Source of the DNA: Micrasema longulum
Taxonomy: Eukaryota; Arthropoda; Insecta; Trichoptera; Brachycentridae
Length of the DNA stretch: 64,000 bases
Reading direction: 5' to 3'
Assembly (NCBI GenBank): GCA_022494885.1
Contig: JAGVSM010004510.1
Coordinates: 37,221-101,220 of the forward strand
A program made the position numbers and the translations under genes. A model generated the notes under the pieces. That model searched no databases and was not told the DNA's origin. It worked only from the letters and a program-made list of their open reading frames with translations. Shown piece by piece: positions 47,935 through 60,568 of this stretch. Position 1 is the stretch's first letter. Every line of letters starts with the position of its first letter.

Positions 47935-48386
47935 AGTATGTCTTACTGTACGGTGTAGAGGCGTGGACTCTAAAAGTTAATATTATAAATCGCCTTGAAG
48001 CATTTGAAATGTGGATCCACCGTAGAATGTTAAGAATATCTTGGCCCGATATGATCACCAACAATGAAGTATTACGTAGAGCCAATACTAATAGGGAACT
48101 ATTCACCACTGTTAAGCTCCGTAAGATTTCATATTTTGGCCATGTGTTGAGAGGTGATAAATATTCCATACTTCAGCTTGTCATAAAGGGGAAGATCGAG
48201 GGACGTAGAGGGGTCGGAAGAAAACAGCTTTCCTTGCTTCTAAACATCCGAGCATGGACCAGGATTAGAACTGTGGAGGAGCTGTTTCGCATTGCTCGGG
48301 ATAGGGAAGCTTTCTCCCAAGTGATCGTCAACATCGGGGGTACCCGACATGACACGTGGAGAAGAGAAGCAATAAACTACGCATAA
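47935..48386 (+). mobile_element. LINE ORF2 C-terminal fragment
   Basis: One open frame: LLYGVEAWTLKVNIINRLEA, FEMWIHRRMLRISWPDMITN, NEVLRRANTNRELFTTVKLR, KISYFGHVLRGDKYSILQLV, KGKIEGRRGVGRKQLSLLLN. This is the classic tail of RTE/Jockey-type ORF2 often annotated as craniofacial development protein 2-like. It is open for 450 bp, so it is relatively young, but truncated. Confidence 0.85.
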
Positions 48387-48612
48387 TTAATTGTGTCATA
48401 TTATATTGTATATATTGCAAGATAAACGAAAAACACAAAACAAGTATGTAAAAAATACTATAAAATATAAGTAATCCTTAGATTAGCGAAAACAAATATT
48501 TGTTGACAAAATTTATGTAATAAAATATGGAACCGCGACTATGGGGAGGACAGTTGGGGTAAGAGTAACTACGCTTTAAGAGAAATAAAAGCTCGTCTAC
48601 CAAAATCTATAG

Positions 48613-48965
48613 AATGAGGATGTTCAGTGGTTTTTTTATTTGTTTTTTTATGTATCGTATTAGTAGCGCTATGATTTTTTTAAGTTTTGTATTTCTGAAA
48701 TTACTCCGCGTGTGACGTCATAAGTTCTCTTCCGCTTCTTCTCAGTCAGTTCTGCCGATTGGTTCGTGGACTTATCTTTCGCAACTCTCTTATCACTGGT
48801 TGATTCATATGACTTAGTGACGTCGTTCAAAGTAGTTCGTTTTTATTAAAACATTTTCGTTTTTTTTTTTTTCATACATTTTCAAGAAACTTTGCGGTAC
48901 AATTTGATGCTCTAATTTTTACTGTGCGTAAGAATAGAATTCCCGTAGAGCTGAACTTCCTCATT
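48613..48965. mobile_element. MITE family A, copy 4
   Basis: Ends AATGAGGATGTTCAGTGG (48613) and complement of GAGCTGAACTTCCTCATT (to 48965). Interior CTCCGCGTGTGACGTCATAA, TTGATTCATATGACTTAGTG, GTACAATTTGATGCTCTAAT. It is complete at 353 bp. Confidence 0.88.
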
Positions 48966-49689
48966 AAGTCCTTTTTGCTAAGTCGGTAAAATAGAGAGAT
49001 GCGTTGATGTTCCAGAAACCCAAAATCGAAGCAATTATGATACTATTGCGTTACATTTTTTAAAAAGGGAAATAACCTATCACAGTTTAAAAATCGGTGT
49101 GACACGTGGCTGATAAAAATAATTTTAATAAACATAAAAAGAGATTATACTAGACTATTTGGTTGGTAAGTTTAATATTTATTAAATGTTCCATATGCTC
49201 AATTATTTTTTAAAACAATAATTATGTGTCAAAAGCATTTATTTAATAATTTAAAATCTAGTTCTATTTTTTTTCAAAGTAGAAAATATGTTAAAAAATG
49301 GAGCTTCATATTCGAGAGAAAGTTTAGATGAAGCAGTGAGATAAAAAAAAAATGCTCAACACAGTGGCTACAGAGCATCTTTACGCGATAATGATGTGAG
49401 TGTTTAAAAAAAGGCTTAAAATCAGGAGCATTAGGCAAAAACACTGTATTATCCAAAGTAGTGGAAAAAATGTGTCAAACAATTACATTTATAACACGGG
49501 TTTGGTTAAACCTGGACAAAATATTGTAGTTGGTCAGGGATTACATCGCTATCACCAATATCGAGCTCCATTTTTTATTAAAGAATAACCCGCTAAGCTT
49601 CTTTTTTAGAGGCTTGTCAGCAGGTGGGAAATATAATATGGAAGGAAGTTATGAAAAATATACCACAACACCCAGACCACTTGAGAAAA

Positions 49690-49795
49690 AATCTTTCTTG
49701 GATTTGTTTTTTGCAACTGGCGGGAATCGAAACCGCGACGCTAGTTTCACAGTTAGCTGTCTTACCAACTGCGCCACGGCGAAAAACGTAAGGTT
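49690..49795 (-). repeat. tRNA-like SINE head, family 3
   Basis: On the minus strand it reads GCCGTGGCGCAGTTGGTAAG with box B CGGTTTCGATTCCCGCC, so both Pol III boxes are present. The 5' and 3' ends cannot pair into an acceptor stem, so it is not a functional tRNA gene. The boundaries of the rest of the SINE are unclear (perhaps down to about 49500). Confidence 0.55.
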
Positions 49796-49861
49796 CGCAT
49801 TGAAAAGTAACGTTCCAGATAAAGACTTATGTTAGAAGGGCAAGAACTAATTTACGGGGAC

Positions 49862-49925
49862 TCGTCACAATAGATCTACACATGTCGCAGTGACGTCAGG
49901 ACCTTATATAGCGCTGACCCCCATT
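49862..49925. repeat. Dispersed repeat with TGACGTCA core, copy 2
   Basis: CGTCACAATAGATCTACACA, TGTCGCAGTGACGTCAGGAC, then GCTGACCCCC. It matches 34128-34200. The TGACGTCA is at 49891-49898. Confidence 0.65.
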
Positions 49926-49929
49926 CTTC

Positions 49930-52900
49930 AGAAAAAGAAGACCGAAGATCGTAATACAAATATTTACCAAAAAAACCACGGATTTTTTTTTTACCATAAA
50001 ACCCTTTTTTAAATCCTCGAAAAATCTGGTTCTATACCCCTGAATCGAGTGCATATGTCACTCTTGCCCCGAACTAGAATGAAAGCCATTTTGGCTCCTT
50101 TTTCATTTGAATGATTAAAGGTACATATTTCATCGGCGGTTGCTCTAGTTATTTGTATTAAAGGAGATAATATCTATTTCATTCTTATATTAGGAGATAC
50201 ACTGCTATGATACCTTACCCCGGGTAACGGGGCAAGAGGAAATCGTACAGATTTTTATATTATTATTAATAACACTATTTCACCGTGTTTTAGGTAAAAA
50301 AAAAAAGATTTACATAAAATAATAATAAACAAACTTTTGAAAGAGTAAGATGTATAGGGTATATTCATGGTGAGTTGGGTATTAATTATACGCATATAGA
50401 AAATTACTTAATCTCGAGCCGCTGAAGTAATTCTCAAAAAATTCAACTAAACTGACTGAGGACGAATTCACGAAAAATAAAAGCGACGAGCGAACCCACT
50501 TCCAAAGCGGGATGTCCTCGTAAATGCGAGTCTATATTACGGATATTATTGATCGGAATCAAACTCCCATTACGAGCGACTCCAACCAGTCCAACCCGAA
50601 GGATCCCGGCTCTGTAACTCGGGATCTCGGATCCCAAATATCGCAAACCGAGAATCCTCGGAGAAAGCTTATAAATATTCCTCTCTTTTGCATTGAAATA
50701 TTCGAAAGATCAACCGGCAATTTATTATTTACTATAATATAATGAAATTACATTTTTGTGAAGTTCTGTAACGTTATTGTGATGGATGTAAAAAAAAAAA
50801 CAAATTCGCCTCCTGTGCGCAGTCAGTGTAATGGGAGTACATTGCAGTATTATGCTTAAAGTCCCGGGTTCTATTGAGGACTGTTAGATTTTCGAAACCA
50901 GAATTTTAATATTTTTTGGCTTTACTAAACGCTTAGCGAAACTTTAAAAATGATCATGTTTATTGGTGTGTTGTGCTATTATTGTGCTAATATTGTGCTA
51001 TGTGAAATGAAAACGAAATGCTTAGTAAAAAAACGGAATAAACAACAGCAATAAAAAACATGTAAAATAAAATGTTTATAAAAAATATTAGTAGTAAAAT
51101 TATGCGTAAAGCTGTAAATATGGAGAAAAATGGATCTTGCATATTAATATAATACGTTTCCGAGATGACACTGTTTTTCTCAGAATCTATTGCAAATGTA
51201 TATTCATTAAAACTCAATAACTGTCACCTTGAGATGCATAATAAAAATTAACGTGAACGAAAAATAGCAAAACACGCGGACGTCCTCCATTCAAGTTTAT
51301 TAGCAACCTTAGTGAGTCACGCGCTGAGTGTTTTTATTTGCCATTGTGCATTTTCACGGGCGCTCGATAAGGCATTACAAGCAACGCTGTTATGGATTAG
51401 GGAAATGCACCGTATTTCTACATAATTTAGCAAAAAAAATACAAGGAGATTTTTAATACTAACTATTTAAAAAAACGATTGACAGCATCACTGATAATGT
51501 GGTGCAGTTCGGTTTCGAGATCTACCAAATTTATTTCGAAAAACCACAAAATGAGTTAAGGAACTTACAGACGATGAAACATGACTAATTCGGTCAAGCG
51601 GTCGGGGATGTTTTTTTTACAAATGGAACCGAAATCTGGCAGTTTTTGACCAAAAACAATTTTAACATAGGTTAGTCAGTCAGCCCGACCAAATCATATT
51701 ATTGAAAAGACACTTTACAATAAATTACACAATCATACAAAAACAAGTGTTTTTTTTACTTAATGAGAATGTTATAAAACTATTGGATTAATGTAATAGT
51801 GTTAACACTGCAGTTTCGTTTCGGGACCCAATACAATGGCTTTTTTGCGTTAATTCAATACCCGCATGGCATACTAAACTTAACTATCAAAAGCGACTGG
51901 ATTCAATCCTAATTTTTATCTTACATTTTACATTTAAAATAGATTAGAAATCAAGTCTCTAAAATTCGATTTTCTTATTATTTATATAGTTTTGTACAGC
52001 TCTTTAAATATGAGAAGATATATAGTTGATAATATCAACAAACAATTAAACATAGAATGAAAATCATCATATTGATAGTCAAATTCCAATTTATTCGAAT
52101 ATAACTAATAAATATACACACATTGATTGGTATGTCTAAACGTGAAAAACTAGAAAATAACTAGACCAGTAAAATTGGCATCGGTAATAGGTAACTGTAC
52201 TTTAAAGTGCGGGTATGTTAAAAGTACTCGTATCTCCATAAATATGCTAAGTGCACGATGGCATAGAAAAAGGCTCGACGCAATTAGCGCGCGTCGCGGC
52301 GTGACAATGGTTGCATGTGGGCCCAAGGGCGAAATGCGGAAAACGAGGGAAAGTCTTTAAAAAAAAAACAAATTTAGCCATGAAAAATGATAAAGTTTAT
52401 CGCTATGGCATTTACCCGCGGACATAGCAATGCGGCATTTTTAATTCGAATGCATAGACCAATGATAACAATACTCATATAACGTGTAACGTACAAACAT
52501 ACATCCACACGTATGGAAAATATGAATAATTAGACCGAGGTATAATGGGTAAAAAAAATATTAAAAAAAGGTCAATTTTATTCATAAAAATATTAATGAA
52601 ACAACTTGGATAAAAACGTTTAATGTGGCAAAACTGATATACATCAATATGAAGTTATGATTGGTTTAAACATTTTCTCGTTCCTAAATGATGAACGAAC
52701 ACAATATAAATGAATAATCAAACAAATATGGAATTAATCGTTTAGAAACTTGAAGGCTACCAAAACCCGTACGATTTCCCTTCCGAATTATAATACTGTT
52801 CATAATTGAAAACTAACATCAAAAGTTAAAGATCTTAAATAATAAAAAGGAAAATATATTCCACAAGTACGCGGAAAAACCCTCACAAGATGATATTTTC

Positions 52901-53580
52901 TTTGTGAAACAAATCACCAAAAAATTACATACTCACAAAAATGGGCGACATAACTTAAGTAAAAGAGTTCAATATTTTTCTAGATGGAAAATTGTTAGAT
53001 ATTTTATTGTGCTATTTTAAAACTCGATAAATTGTTAATAATTCAAACTCCGAATGAGATGTAAAACATATTTATAAAAAAACGAAATGCAATTTAAAAT
53101 GTATAAAATTATCTTTTGAATCGAATCGGTAATTAACAAAATATAAATTACTGAAATATTATTTTCACTTATTATTATTATATGAATTTATTACACCCTA
53201 AATAAGTCATTCGAAATACATTTAAAGGGTTTAAGAAGACAGTAATCTAATTTCGATTTTCAAAGATGTGATTTTTTTTATTGTTCCGGAAATCAACATT
53301 ATATCACATAAGTATTAATTACTCAGATAAGGAGCTATCTAAAGTACTTACCCACAAAAATACTTTAATGCGGAGTACCTAGTACCCACCTAGTTACCTG
53401 ATAAAATAGTTCAAATGGAATGTTTAAATTTTTGAATAAAAACATGTTCTTTTTTTATATTTTGTTTTTAACATAATAACCATTTTTAAGTACAAAATAT
53501 GCATGTTTTTACTGTTAGTATGTTTGTTTAAGACTATTCAATTGAAGTAATGTTTGGTAGGTACAAAATAACGTCAATTA
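49930..53580. other. Unassigned sequence upstream of the visible Khc-73 exons
   Basis: Mostly AT-rich and without recognised coding words. Two less AT-rich islands (50440-50680 and 52240-52360) carry short open frames with no family signature. An inverted pair CTCTTGCCCC (about 50061-50070) and GGGGCAAGAG (about 50229-50238) may mark a small non-autonomous element. It may be intron of Khc-73 or intergenic. Confidence 0.25.
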
Positions 53581-53629
53581 TTAAATCATTTGTACATTAT
53601 ATATATTATTTTGTACATTGAATGAAAAC

Positions 53630-54060
53630 ATTCGATTCTAGCAGGTATCTCCTCCATCATTTGACGAAGTGATTTACATTGTTTTGAACACTTAAGATTC
53701 AATGAAACGAACGTGCCTGTATTTACCGCCCGCTTGTGGAGCAGAATGAAATTACAAATCCTCCTCCGGAAGCGATCAGAAGTTACCACCCCGGGGATAG
53801 AGGGAGAACAGATTTCCATCAGAAGTGGATTGCGAAGCTTACAGGGATTACGAAGATAATCTGAGACGTGGCGTGACAGCGAATAGTTGTGACAATGACA
53901 GTGTATGCCTGTGACGAGGACGGGATGTATGAAACTACGACAATCCATTGTTCGTCCCCAGAATACATTGTCCGAGCGAGAACCATTCGATGACTACAAT
54001 CGCTGATCGTGTAAACTATAAACAGTGGGAACGGTAAGCTAAACCAACTTGATATTAATT
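53630..54060. other. Unexplained GC-richer island
   Basis: CCTCCTCCGGAAGCGATCAG, CACCCCGGGGATAGAGGGAG, ACGAGGACGGGATGTATGAA. It is distinctly less AT-rich than either flank and not similar to the repeats found elsewhere. A donor-like GGGAACG|GTAAGC lies on the plus strand near 54031. It could be a non-coding first exon, a promoter or an unknown element. Confidence 0.3.
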
Positions 54061-54334
54061 ATGAAACAGTTCGCCGGCTGGATGCAGAACTATTACTACA
54101 TAGGTGTAACGTGAGTATTTTTCTTTATTTTTTTATTATTATTATTTATTTATTTAGTTCTATGTATTTACATAGTCTAATATATATTTACAACACAATA
54201 TTTACATCTATACTTATTCTAACATTATTTATCACTATTATACACTTAAAATCCTAATTTATAATATTCACTGTTTTATATGTACATTTTCATTAATTAT
54301 ATTCACTATTTACACTATTTACACTATTTACTAC

Positions 54335-57112
54335 CTAATATTTTTCACATATATACTTTTTACATTTAATTTTAAATATATTTACATTAATTTCATTTTT
54401 TATGCTTTCTGGCATTTCTTCAAACAGTTTTATTCCTTTGTACATAAGGCAGTTCTGGGACATTGCTTTTGATTTTTTTTCCAGTCTTATATTTTTAGAT
54501 CCTCTTGTTTCATAGTTATGAAAGAACTCATTATTTTTTAGTTTATCTTGAAAATATCTCGGAACTATTCCTTTAATAATTTTGTTTATTTCATTGGCAA
54601 CATTGAATTGGATTCTTTGATCAATTGTCATGATATCTAGAAGTTGAATCATTTTCTTAACATTTGTTCGTCTCCCACATCTTAATATTATCCTCATCGC
54701 TTTGTTTTGTATTATTTGGAGTCTTTTTAGATCTCCCTCATTACTTAAATATAAAATACTGGAGCAATAATCAATGTGGGGAACGATAATACTTTTAAAT
54801 ATCAGCAGAGAGGTTTTAATGTCTAATTTATTCCTTATCCTTCCTAACAGGGATACCTTCTTTGCTATTTTCTTACTCGTATAGTCTGCATTTTTTTAAA
54901 AAGATAATTTAGAGTCAATCCAAACTCCTAGATATTTTATGCTTTCAACATTCTCAAGAACTTCTCCATCTAATTCAACACTGTGATCACTGTTAAAACA
55001 GCGTTTCTTACCCATTATCATACATTTTGTTTTTTCTACATTTAGTTTTAGCTTATTTGCTTTAAGCCATTTGGAGACTGTTTTTAATTCTGCATTTATT
55101 TTCCTTATTGCTGAATCATATTCGTTATCAGCTACATAAATTAAGGTATCATCTGCAAAAAGTCGAACTTAGCAATCAGACAATGTTAAAGTCATATCAT
55201 TTATGTACAAAATAAACAATAGTGGTCCCAGAACAGATCCTTGTGGAACTCCCAAATCATTTTTTTGTTGATCTGACGTTTTATTATTAACCTTTGTCAT
55301 TTGCATGCGATTGTTGAGGTAATTTTCAAACCATTTTATTTCCGTGTTTTTAATACCAATATTTTTTAATTTTTTAATGATTATATTTCGGTCAATAGTT
55401 TCGAACGCTCTTTTAAAATCTAAAAAAACTGCAACTACATATTTATTTTTATCGATGTTCTCTTTCCAGTCATCTATAACAATATTAAGGGCTATTTCAC
55501 ATGAATTTTTAAACCTAAATCCCGATTGTTGATCACATAAAATATTATTTACATCTAAAAATTTTGTAAGCTGCATCTTTACTACTTTTTCCAGAACTTG
55601 TTCATATTTTGGTAGAGTATTTATAGGTCTAAAATCATCACATTTTTTTGGTTGTTTTATTTTTGGTATGGGAACTACTGTAGATATCTTCCACTTCTCC
55701 GGAAAAACTCCTGTTTTAAGTGATTCATTAATTATTTCTACAAAAGTTTTTCCAATTACAGCAAAAGCATCACACATCAAATTTATGGTTATTCCATCGG
55801 GACTTGCCTTGGATGTCATAGATTTTAGAATACCGAGTAATTTTTGTTCACATATTTCTTCAAAAGCAAAGTCATTATATAAATGCACATTATTATTTTG
55901 TTCTGCTTCTTCCACCGGAATACTCTCATTTATTTCAATTATGCTTTTTATATAGTACGTGTTAAAACGATTTGCCAAGCTTCTGTCGTCTCCCAAGTCC
56001 TTTGGAAATTCTATATTTTCATCAATATTGGTAATTGGTTCACTTTTGATCATACCTTTAATATTTTTCCAAAATCCTTTTGAGTTATTTTTGCTTTTTT
56101 CGATTTTACAAACATAATAATTATTTTTGTTTTCTTTTAGTGCTTTGACATATTTGTTTCTACTTTTTTTATAGTTTTCCCAGTCTATGTGGCTTCCCGT
56201 GAGCTTTGTTAATTTATAGTACTTATCTCTTTCCATTCGCATTATTTTTAAGTCTTTAGAGTACCATTTGTTGTACGGTTTGTTTATTATTTTCATTTCT
56301 GGTATAACTGTATTGACAGTTTTTTCAATGAACTGTATCATTTTATTAACTTTTTCTTCGAATGAAAGTTCGCTCAAGTTTGACCATTGATTTTCTTCTA
56401 ATTTTTTTAGAAAAGATACTTTATCATAACATTTGAAGTTTTTTATGTATTTACATCCATGAATATTATCTTGTTTAAAGCCTTCTAATCCTATTTCAAT
56501 TGTATTGTGGTCCGTGATCTTATAATCGTCAACTATTTTTACATTCAGATTAAAATCATTACTTATAACATAGTCAATTAAAGTTGAGGATGTCTCTGTA
56601 ACTCTTGTATCATTTGTTACTAGTTGTTTCATACCGTTTTGTCGTATTATTTTCAGTACCTTTTTGGTATAGGTATCATTACTTTGATTTAGATTTATGT
56701 TGAAGTCACCTGCAATCACATTAATATTTTTTTCTATCAGCACATTTTGGCACCATTCATCAAAATATTCTAGGAATTTTTTAGCACTTGAATTTGGTGA
56801 TCTGTATATTACACAGTAATATCCCTTTCTCGGTCCTTTTCTAATCTTTATTCCTAATATCCAGTACTCTCTCTCATACGATTCATTAGTCACTTCATCA
56901 AATATGATTCCTTGTTTGATAATTATTATTACCCCCCCTGTATGTCTGCTATTTGAGTCACACCTTACTGTAGTATACCCTTTGTAATTTATTTCAAAAT
57001 CTTGTATGTCTTCCGTAACATGGGTTTCACTTAACATTAACATCAGCGGTTTAGATTTTTCCAGTAATATTTGTACTTCTTCGTGGTGCGAAATAAGACT
57101 TTCTATGTTCAT
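54335..57112 (-). pseudogene. LINE ORF2: endonuclease-reverse transcriptase with two in-frame stops
   Basis: A single frame of 925 codons. Endonuclease: LSETHVTED (residue about 29), GGVIIIIK, AGDFNINL, DYVISNDF, ITDHNTIE. Reverse transcriptase: FRPINTLPKYEQVLEKVV, QQSGFR, AVFLDFKRAFETI, GVPQGSVLGPLLFILYINDM, then FADD. Stops occur at codon 648 (55169-55171), a few residues before FADD, and at codon 739 (54896-54898). The remainder to KKYICEKY is open. No RNase H domain is seen. Confidence 0.93.
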
Positions 57113-57141
57113 GTATAGTATTATTTCACTTTGGTATTTTT

Positions 57142-58094
57142 TTATAAAAAAGAATATTTATTTTTTTCGTTTTCAATCTTTTTCTTATAAACTGCGCAGT
57201 CGTAACTCCATGCTGCATGGTTTGTGTCTATATTGAGTTTTAGTAATTTTTTTGCCGTAGTGCAATTGATGCATTTTTCATTTCCTGCGGGTTCTTTACA
57301 CTCCCTACTTTTGTGGTCACCCATACATTTCGGGCACGTCGGATGCTCATGATTGCATTCACTTTCCTTATGATTGAATCTGTAGCATTTAAAACACCTT
57401 CTTACTTCAACAGCATCGTATACCCGATGTTTACTTTTTTATTTTCAATAAATCTTTTGTGTGTCGCTCCATCCACCTCAAGATATATGGTAAAATTATC
57501 GAATTCTTTTTTCGGTGAAGAATATATGTTAACGACATTTATTAATTTAGGTTTATATTCCTCCATGAAGTCATTTTGGTTTAATATATTATGTAATATT
57601 TCATCCTCAGAATATTTTTGAGATATATTTATTATTTTTAATCTTGGTAATCTTTCTTTTGGTATTTTAAATTTATATTTATCTCCTATTTGAGTTTGAA
57701 TAGTTTCTATTTTTTTATTGTTTTTACATTCCAGAATGACTTTTCCGTTCCGAGCATTTTTTATTCCCGTAATGCCAGTTATTACTGGGTCAATCTTTTT
57801 TTTTATTTCTTCAATGGTTTTTTTTGTTGTTTGCTGTTCTTTTGGCTCGATTATTATAATTTCCGCCTTGTGCGTTATCTTTTCTTTGCTTTGAATATTT
57901 ATTGATTTGAAAACATTGTTTTCCCCACTTATTTCGGCCATTTTAGCCGCCATTATGCTTATAACTCCTAGTATTTCAGTGCTTTTAGGAATTAATTTAT
58001 TGATTTGCTCCTTAGTCAACTTTGTTGATGCATCTGTTATACACTCTTGTAGTGCTTTAACAGCATTTTTGGCATCTGCAATATACAATTCCAT
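57142..58094 (-). pseudogene. LINE ORF1: gag-like protein with CCHC zinc knuckles, frameshifted
   Basis: Starts MELYIADAKNAVKALQECIT, with a coiled-coil-like, Lys-rich N-terminal part. The frame changes near 57410; the second frame reads DAVEVRRCFKCYRFNHKESE, CNHEHPTCPKCMGDHKSREC and ends in KKKIENEKNKYSFL. CxxC....HxxxxC spacing gives at least two zinc knuckles for RNA binding. The shift falls in GGGTATACGATG, where a short deletion between repeated GGGTA-like words is plausible. Confidence 0.88.
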
Positions 58095-58424
58095 ATTTAC
58101 TGCCCTCTATTGGTAGGAACCCGAACAGAATGTGCACTGTGTGTAATGGTTTATATTTTCACTGTTTTGCCCTCTGTTGCTATTTACCGAAACTACTTTG
58201 TAATTTGCAACAATATGTAAATCATTATAACTCAAATCAAAAATATTTCTAATATTAGGGTTTACGACCTTTTCCACTCGTTTTTCAGTCTTCCCTACAC
58301 CGTCACGGTAAATCTTAAAGTTATTTTACTATAAACTTCCTTTTTTATTTTTATTTCACTTCTTTTAACGTTAGAATTTAAATAGATCTTACACTGACAT
58401 ATTATCACCTGTCACTTTGATCAC

Positions 58425-58786
58425 AATCCAATGCCACTGTTCCTAATGACTACCTACCTTAGACATAGACAGCTTAAGCTGTTTTATCTTCCTGCTTGCA
58501 GAACCAACCTGCCGATGGTAATGCCAGTAGGAAGAGCAATGTCTTTACTCAACAGTATCTCTTCGGATATTGACATCTTTCATATTAGGGAAAAAAAGTT
58601 CAGAGAGGATAGCATTCTTTCTCTATAATTGCTGGGTATTTTTATTTTACCATTTTTGTATATTTAAATTTAAGTATTATATTTTTCGTTTTATGTATGC
58701 ATTGAACTTTTTTGTAATGTACACAAACGTTTATAAAATAAATAAATTGAAATTGAAATAAATTGAAATTGAAATTGAAATAAGTC
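58425..58786 (+). mobile_element. LINE 3' end with (ATTGAA)n tail
   Basis: Open frame LRHRQLKLFYLPACRTNLPM, VMPVGRAMSLLNSISSDIDI, FHIREKKFR then a stop, the usual C-terminus of CR1/Jockey-type ORF2 (CRTN......R.M.LYN.....DIF). It is followed by a 3' UTR and an (ATTGAA)n tail at 58743-58786. It lies back to back with the 54-58 kb LINE, whose 5' end is nearby. Confidence 0.72.
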
Positions 58787-58797
58787 GCATTTAAATT

Positions 58798-58960
58798 ACG
58801 ACGGTTGTGTAATGGCTGAGACACTTGACTTACGTACGGTAGGTTCCGAGTTCGAATCCAGGTGAGAACACAAAAAAATATCGCAATAATTCTTAAGCCT
58901 GGGTATTCTATGCTGTAATTCACCACTGTAATTGGGCTTCTTGGCCTGTTGTGGTGAAAA
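58798..58960 (+). repeat. tRNA-derived SINE, family 1, copy 3
   Basis: Box A ACGGTTGTGTAATGGCTGAG, box B GAGTTCGAATCCAGG, then GAGAACACAAAAAAAT and TTCACCACTGTAATTGGGCT, GGCCTGTTGTGG. It sits about 12 bp after the (ATTGAA)n tail of a LINE fragment. Confidence 0.8.
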
Positions 58961-59324
58961 TAACAAAAATGTATTTATTGTCCGCCAACATACTATTTTC
59001 GCTGTGCAAAAGTGTTAAAATTGTATTCACAATATTTTATCGATAATTATTATTTGTGCAGAAGTATTTTGTAAGTAAATAAAAACGTCTTTAATTTTCT
59101 AGTATTTGCCATTAAATTGCTCTCCCAAAAATTTTCGTAATAAAATGCAGTTTACATAATTCTACATCCAGCCTACGAGTTATTTATTGCCCATTATGTC
59201 TTGTTTGATTTTTTTACCCTGTCTACGAGTATGTTTGGTTCTACGCATTCGCCTACTATTCAAGATTCGGAAGAAACAGCGAAGATATATACCTGTTTAA
59301 AGTAGTTTATCGGTTCAAATCTTA

Positions 59325-60300
59325 GGGCCTTACTTATAAGATTCCCTTATACCAAGTATATCCGGTGTAACTATTTATACCCGGTATAAGAAAAAGGTTA
59401 GTTATAAAAATATTTACGTCCTAGTATAACTATACTAAGGTTATTCCATCGTTTATTTTTTGCCATGCCACATTTCTGCGTACATTTATGAACAAACTGC
59501 GTATACATGCGCAGTCACAAATACTAATATGTTATTCGTATTGGTACTCGTATTAGTAACAAAACAAAACGAACGAAACAAATGTCAAGCGTAACTTACA
59601 AAATTTAAGTCAATCAAAAACGATAATGATATTTATTTACCAACATTTTATTTTATTATCGTGGTGCGTGAGCCTTGGAATTTCTTCTAAAAGAACAAAC
59701 TGTAAATAAACAATATTTTCTGGGCGTCATGGACTTTTGAAAGAGAATATTCAATGTAAATAATTGAAGAAGTACGATTCATATATATCACACCACGCAC
59801 AAACTGACATTAGTCATAATAATAAAAAATACACACCGAAATGAAAATAAATAAAATATGCCATTGATAAATGTTTAGACGCATATATTTTGATATAATA
59901 AATTTAAAGATGTAATATAATAAAACTTTTATGTACAAATACCCCAAAATATAATAAGGATTAATTTCAAAACAGACGCTAAATAAAATTTATCTGAATG
60001 TAATTTAAATTTGATGATCATTTTTACAATCATAACCGATATTTCACTTTAAAATCTCTAAAAAGACAGAAAAATTAAATTAATTAATTAAATTAAATTA
60101 AATTCGAAATAAAACGCAATCCATTCAACTACTGAAAAATGTGACAGATGACAGATCGCAGGCTTATTCCAGCGTTATACCACGTCGGACGCGGGTATAA
60201 ACCTTTATGTGAGGTTTATAAGTAAGAATTTTTACTATACCATTCTTATTCTATCAATATGCCTAGGCATAATTTTATACCAGGTTTATAAGTACGGCCC
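59325..60300. mobile_element. Harbinger-like non-autonomous DNA transposon
   Basis: Left end GGGCCTTACTTATAAGATTC and right end (complement) GGGCCGTACTTATAAACCTG. Subterminal copies of TTTATAAGTA and TATACC occur inside. GGGCC ends fit PIF/Harbinger MITEs. The flanking 3-bp duplication is not clear (TTA on the left, ATA on the right). Confidence 0.65.
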
Positions 60301-60568
60301 ATAGAGTAATAACCTAATAGAGTCGCCCATACTGATAAAAGCCCATACGGATAATAACCCATTTTATGATTATTGACAACGAAGATAGCTACAGATCACA
60401 GCAATACAACGGGTCGTAGGTAGGTAGTTGGGTTGATAGTTAACAAAAACCGTTCATTACAGGTTTGTTAAACTAAAAGCCAAACTAAAACCATACCAAG
60501 CATTTGAAACGCTTTTGTTCTAATGCAATAGAGCTTAAAGGCTTCTCTAGAGAATAGTTACTCTGAGG

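Larger units (their letters stand above)
54122..58120 (-). mobile_element. Nearly complete non-LTR retrotransposon (APE endonuclease, reverse transcriptase, CCHC ORF1)
   Basis: Two consecutive ORFs on the minus strand, ORF1 (58094-57142) and ORF2 (57112-54335), separated by about 29 nt and followed by a 3' UTR of about 200 bp and an (AATAAT)n/A-rich tail at 54122-54160. The 5' limit is uncertain (58120 to about 58400). The layout fits the CR1/Jockey group. It has only two nonsense changes and one frame shift, so it is a recent but inactive copy. Confidence 0.9.

Noticed and set aside
49718..49785. Possible tRNA gene on the minus strand (box A and box B present)
   Set aside because: The 5' and 3' ends do not pair into an acceptor stem and the anticodon arm is poor. 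It fits a SINE head better.
53586..53948. 120-codon open frame on the minus strand in the GC-richer island
   Set aside because: No recognisable domain, Cys/Arg/Ser-rich by chance composition. Kept only as an unexplained island.
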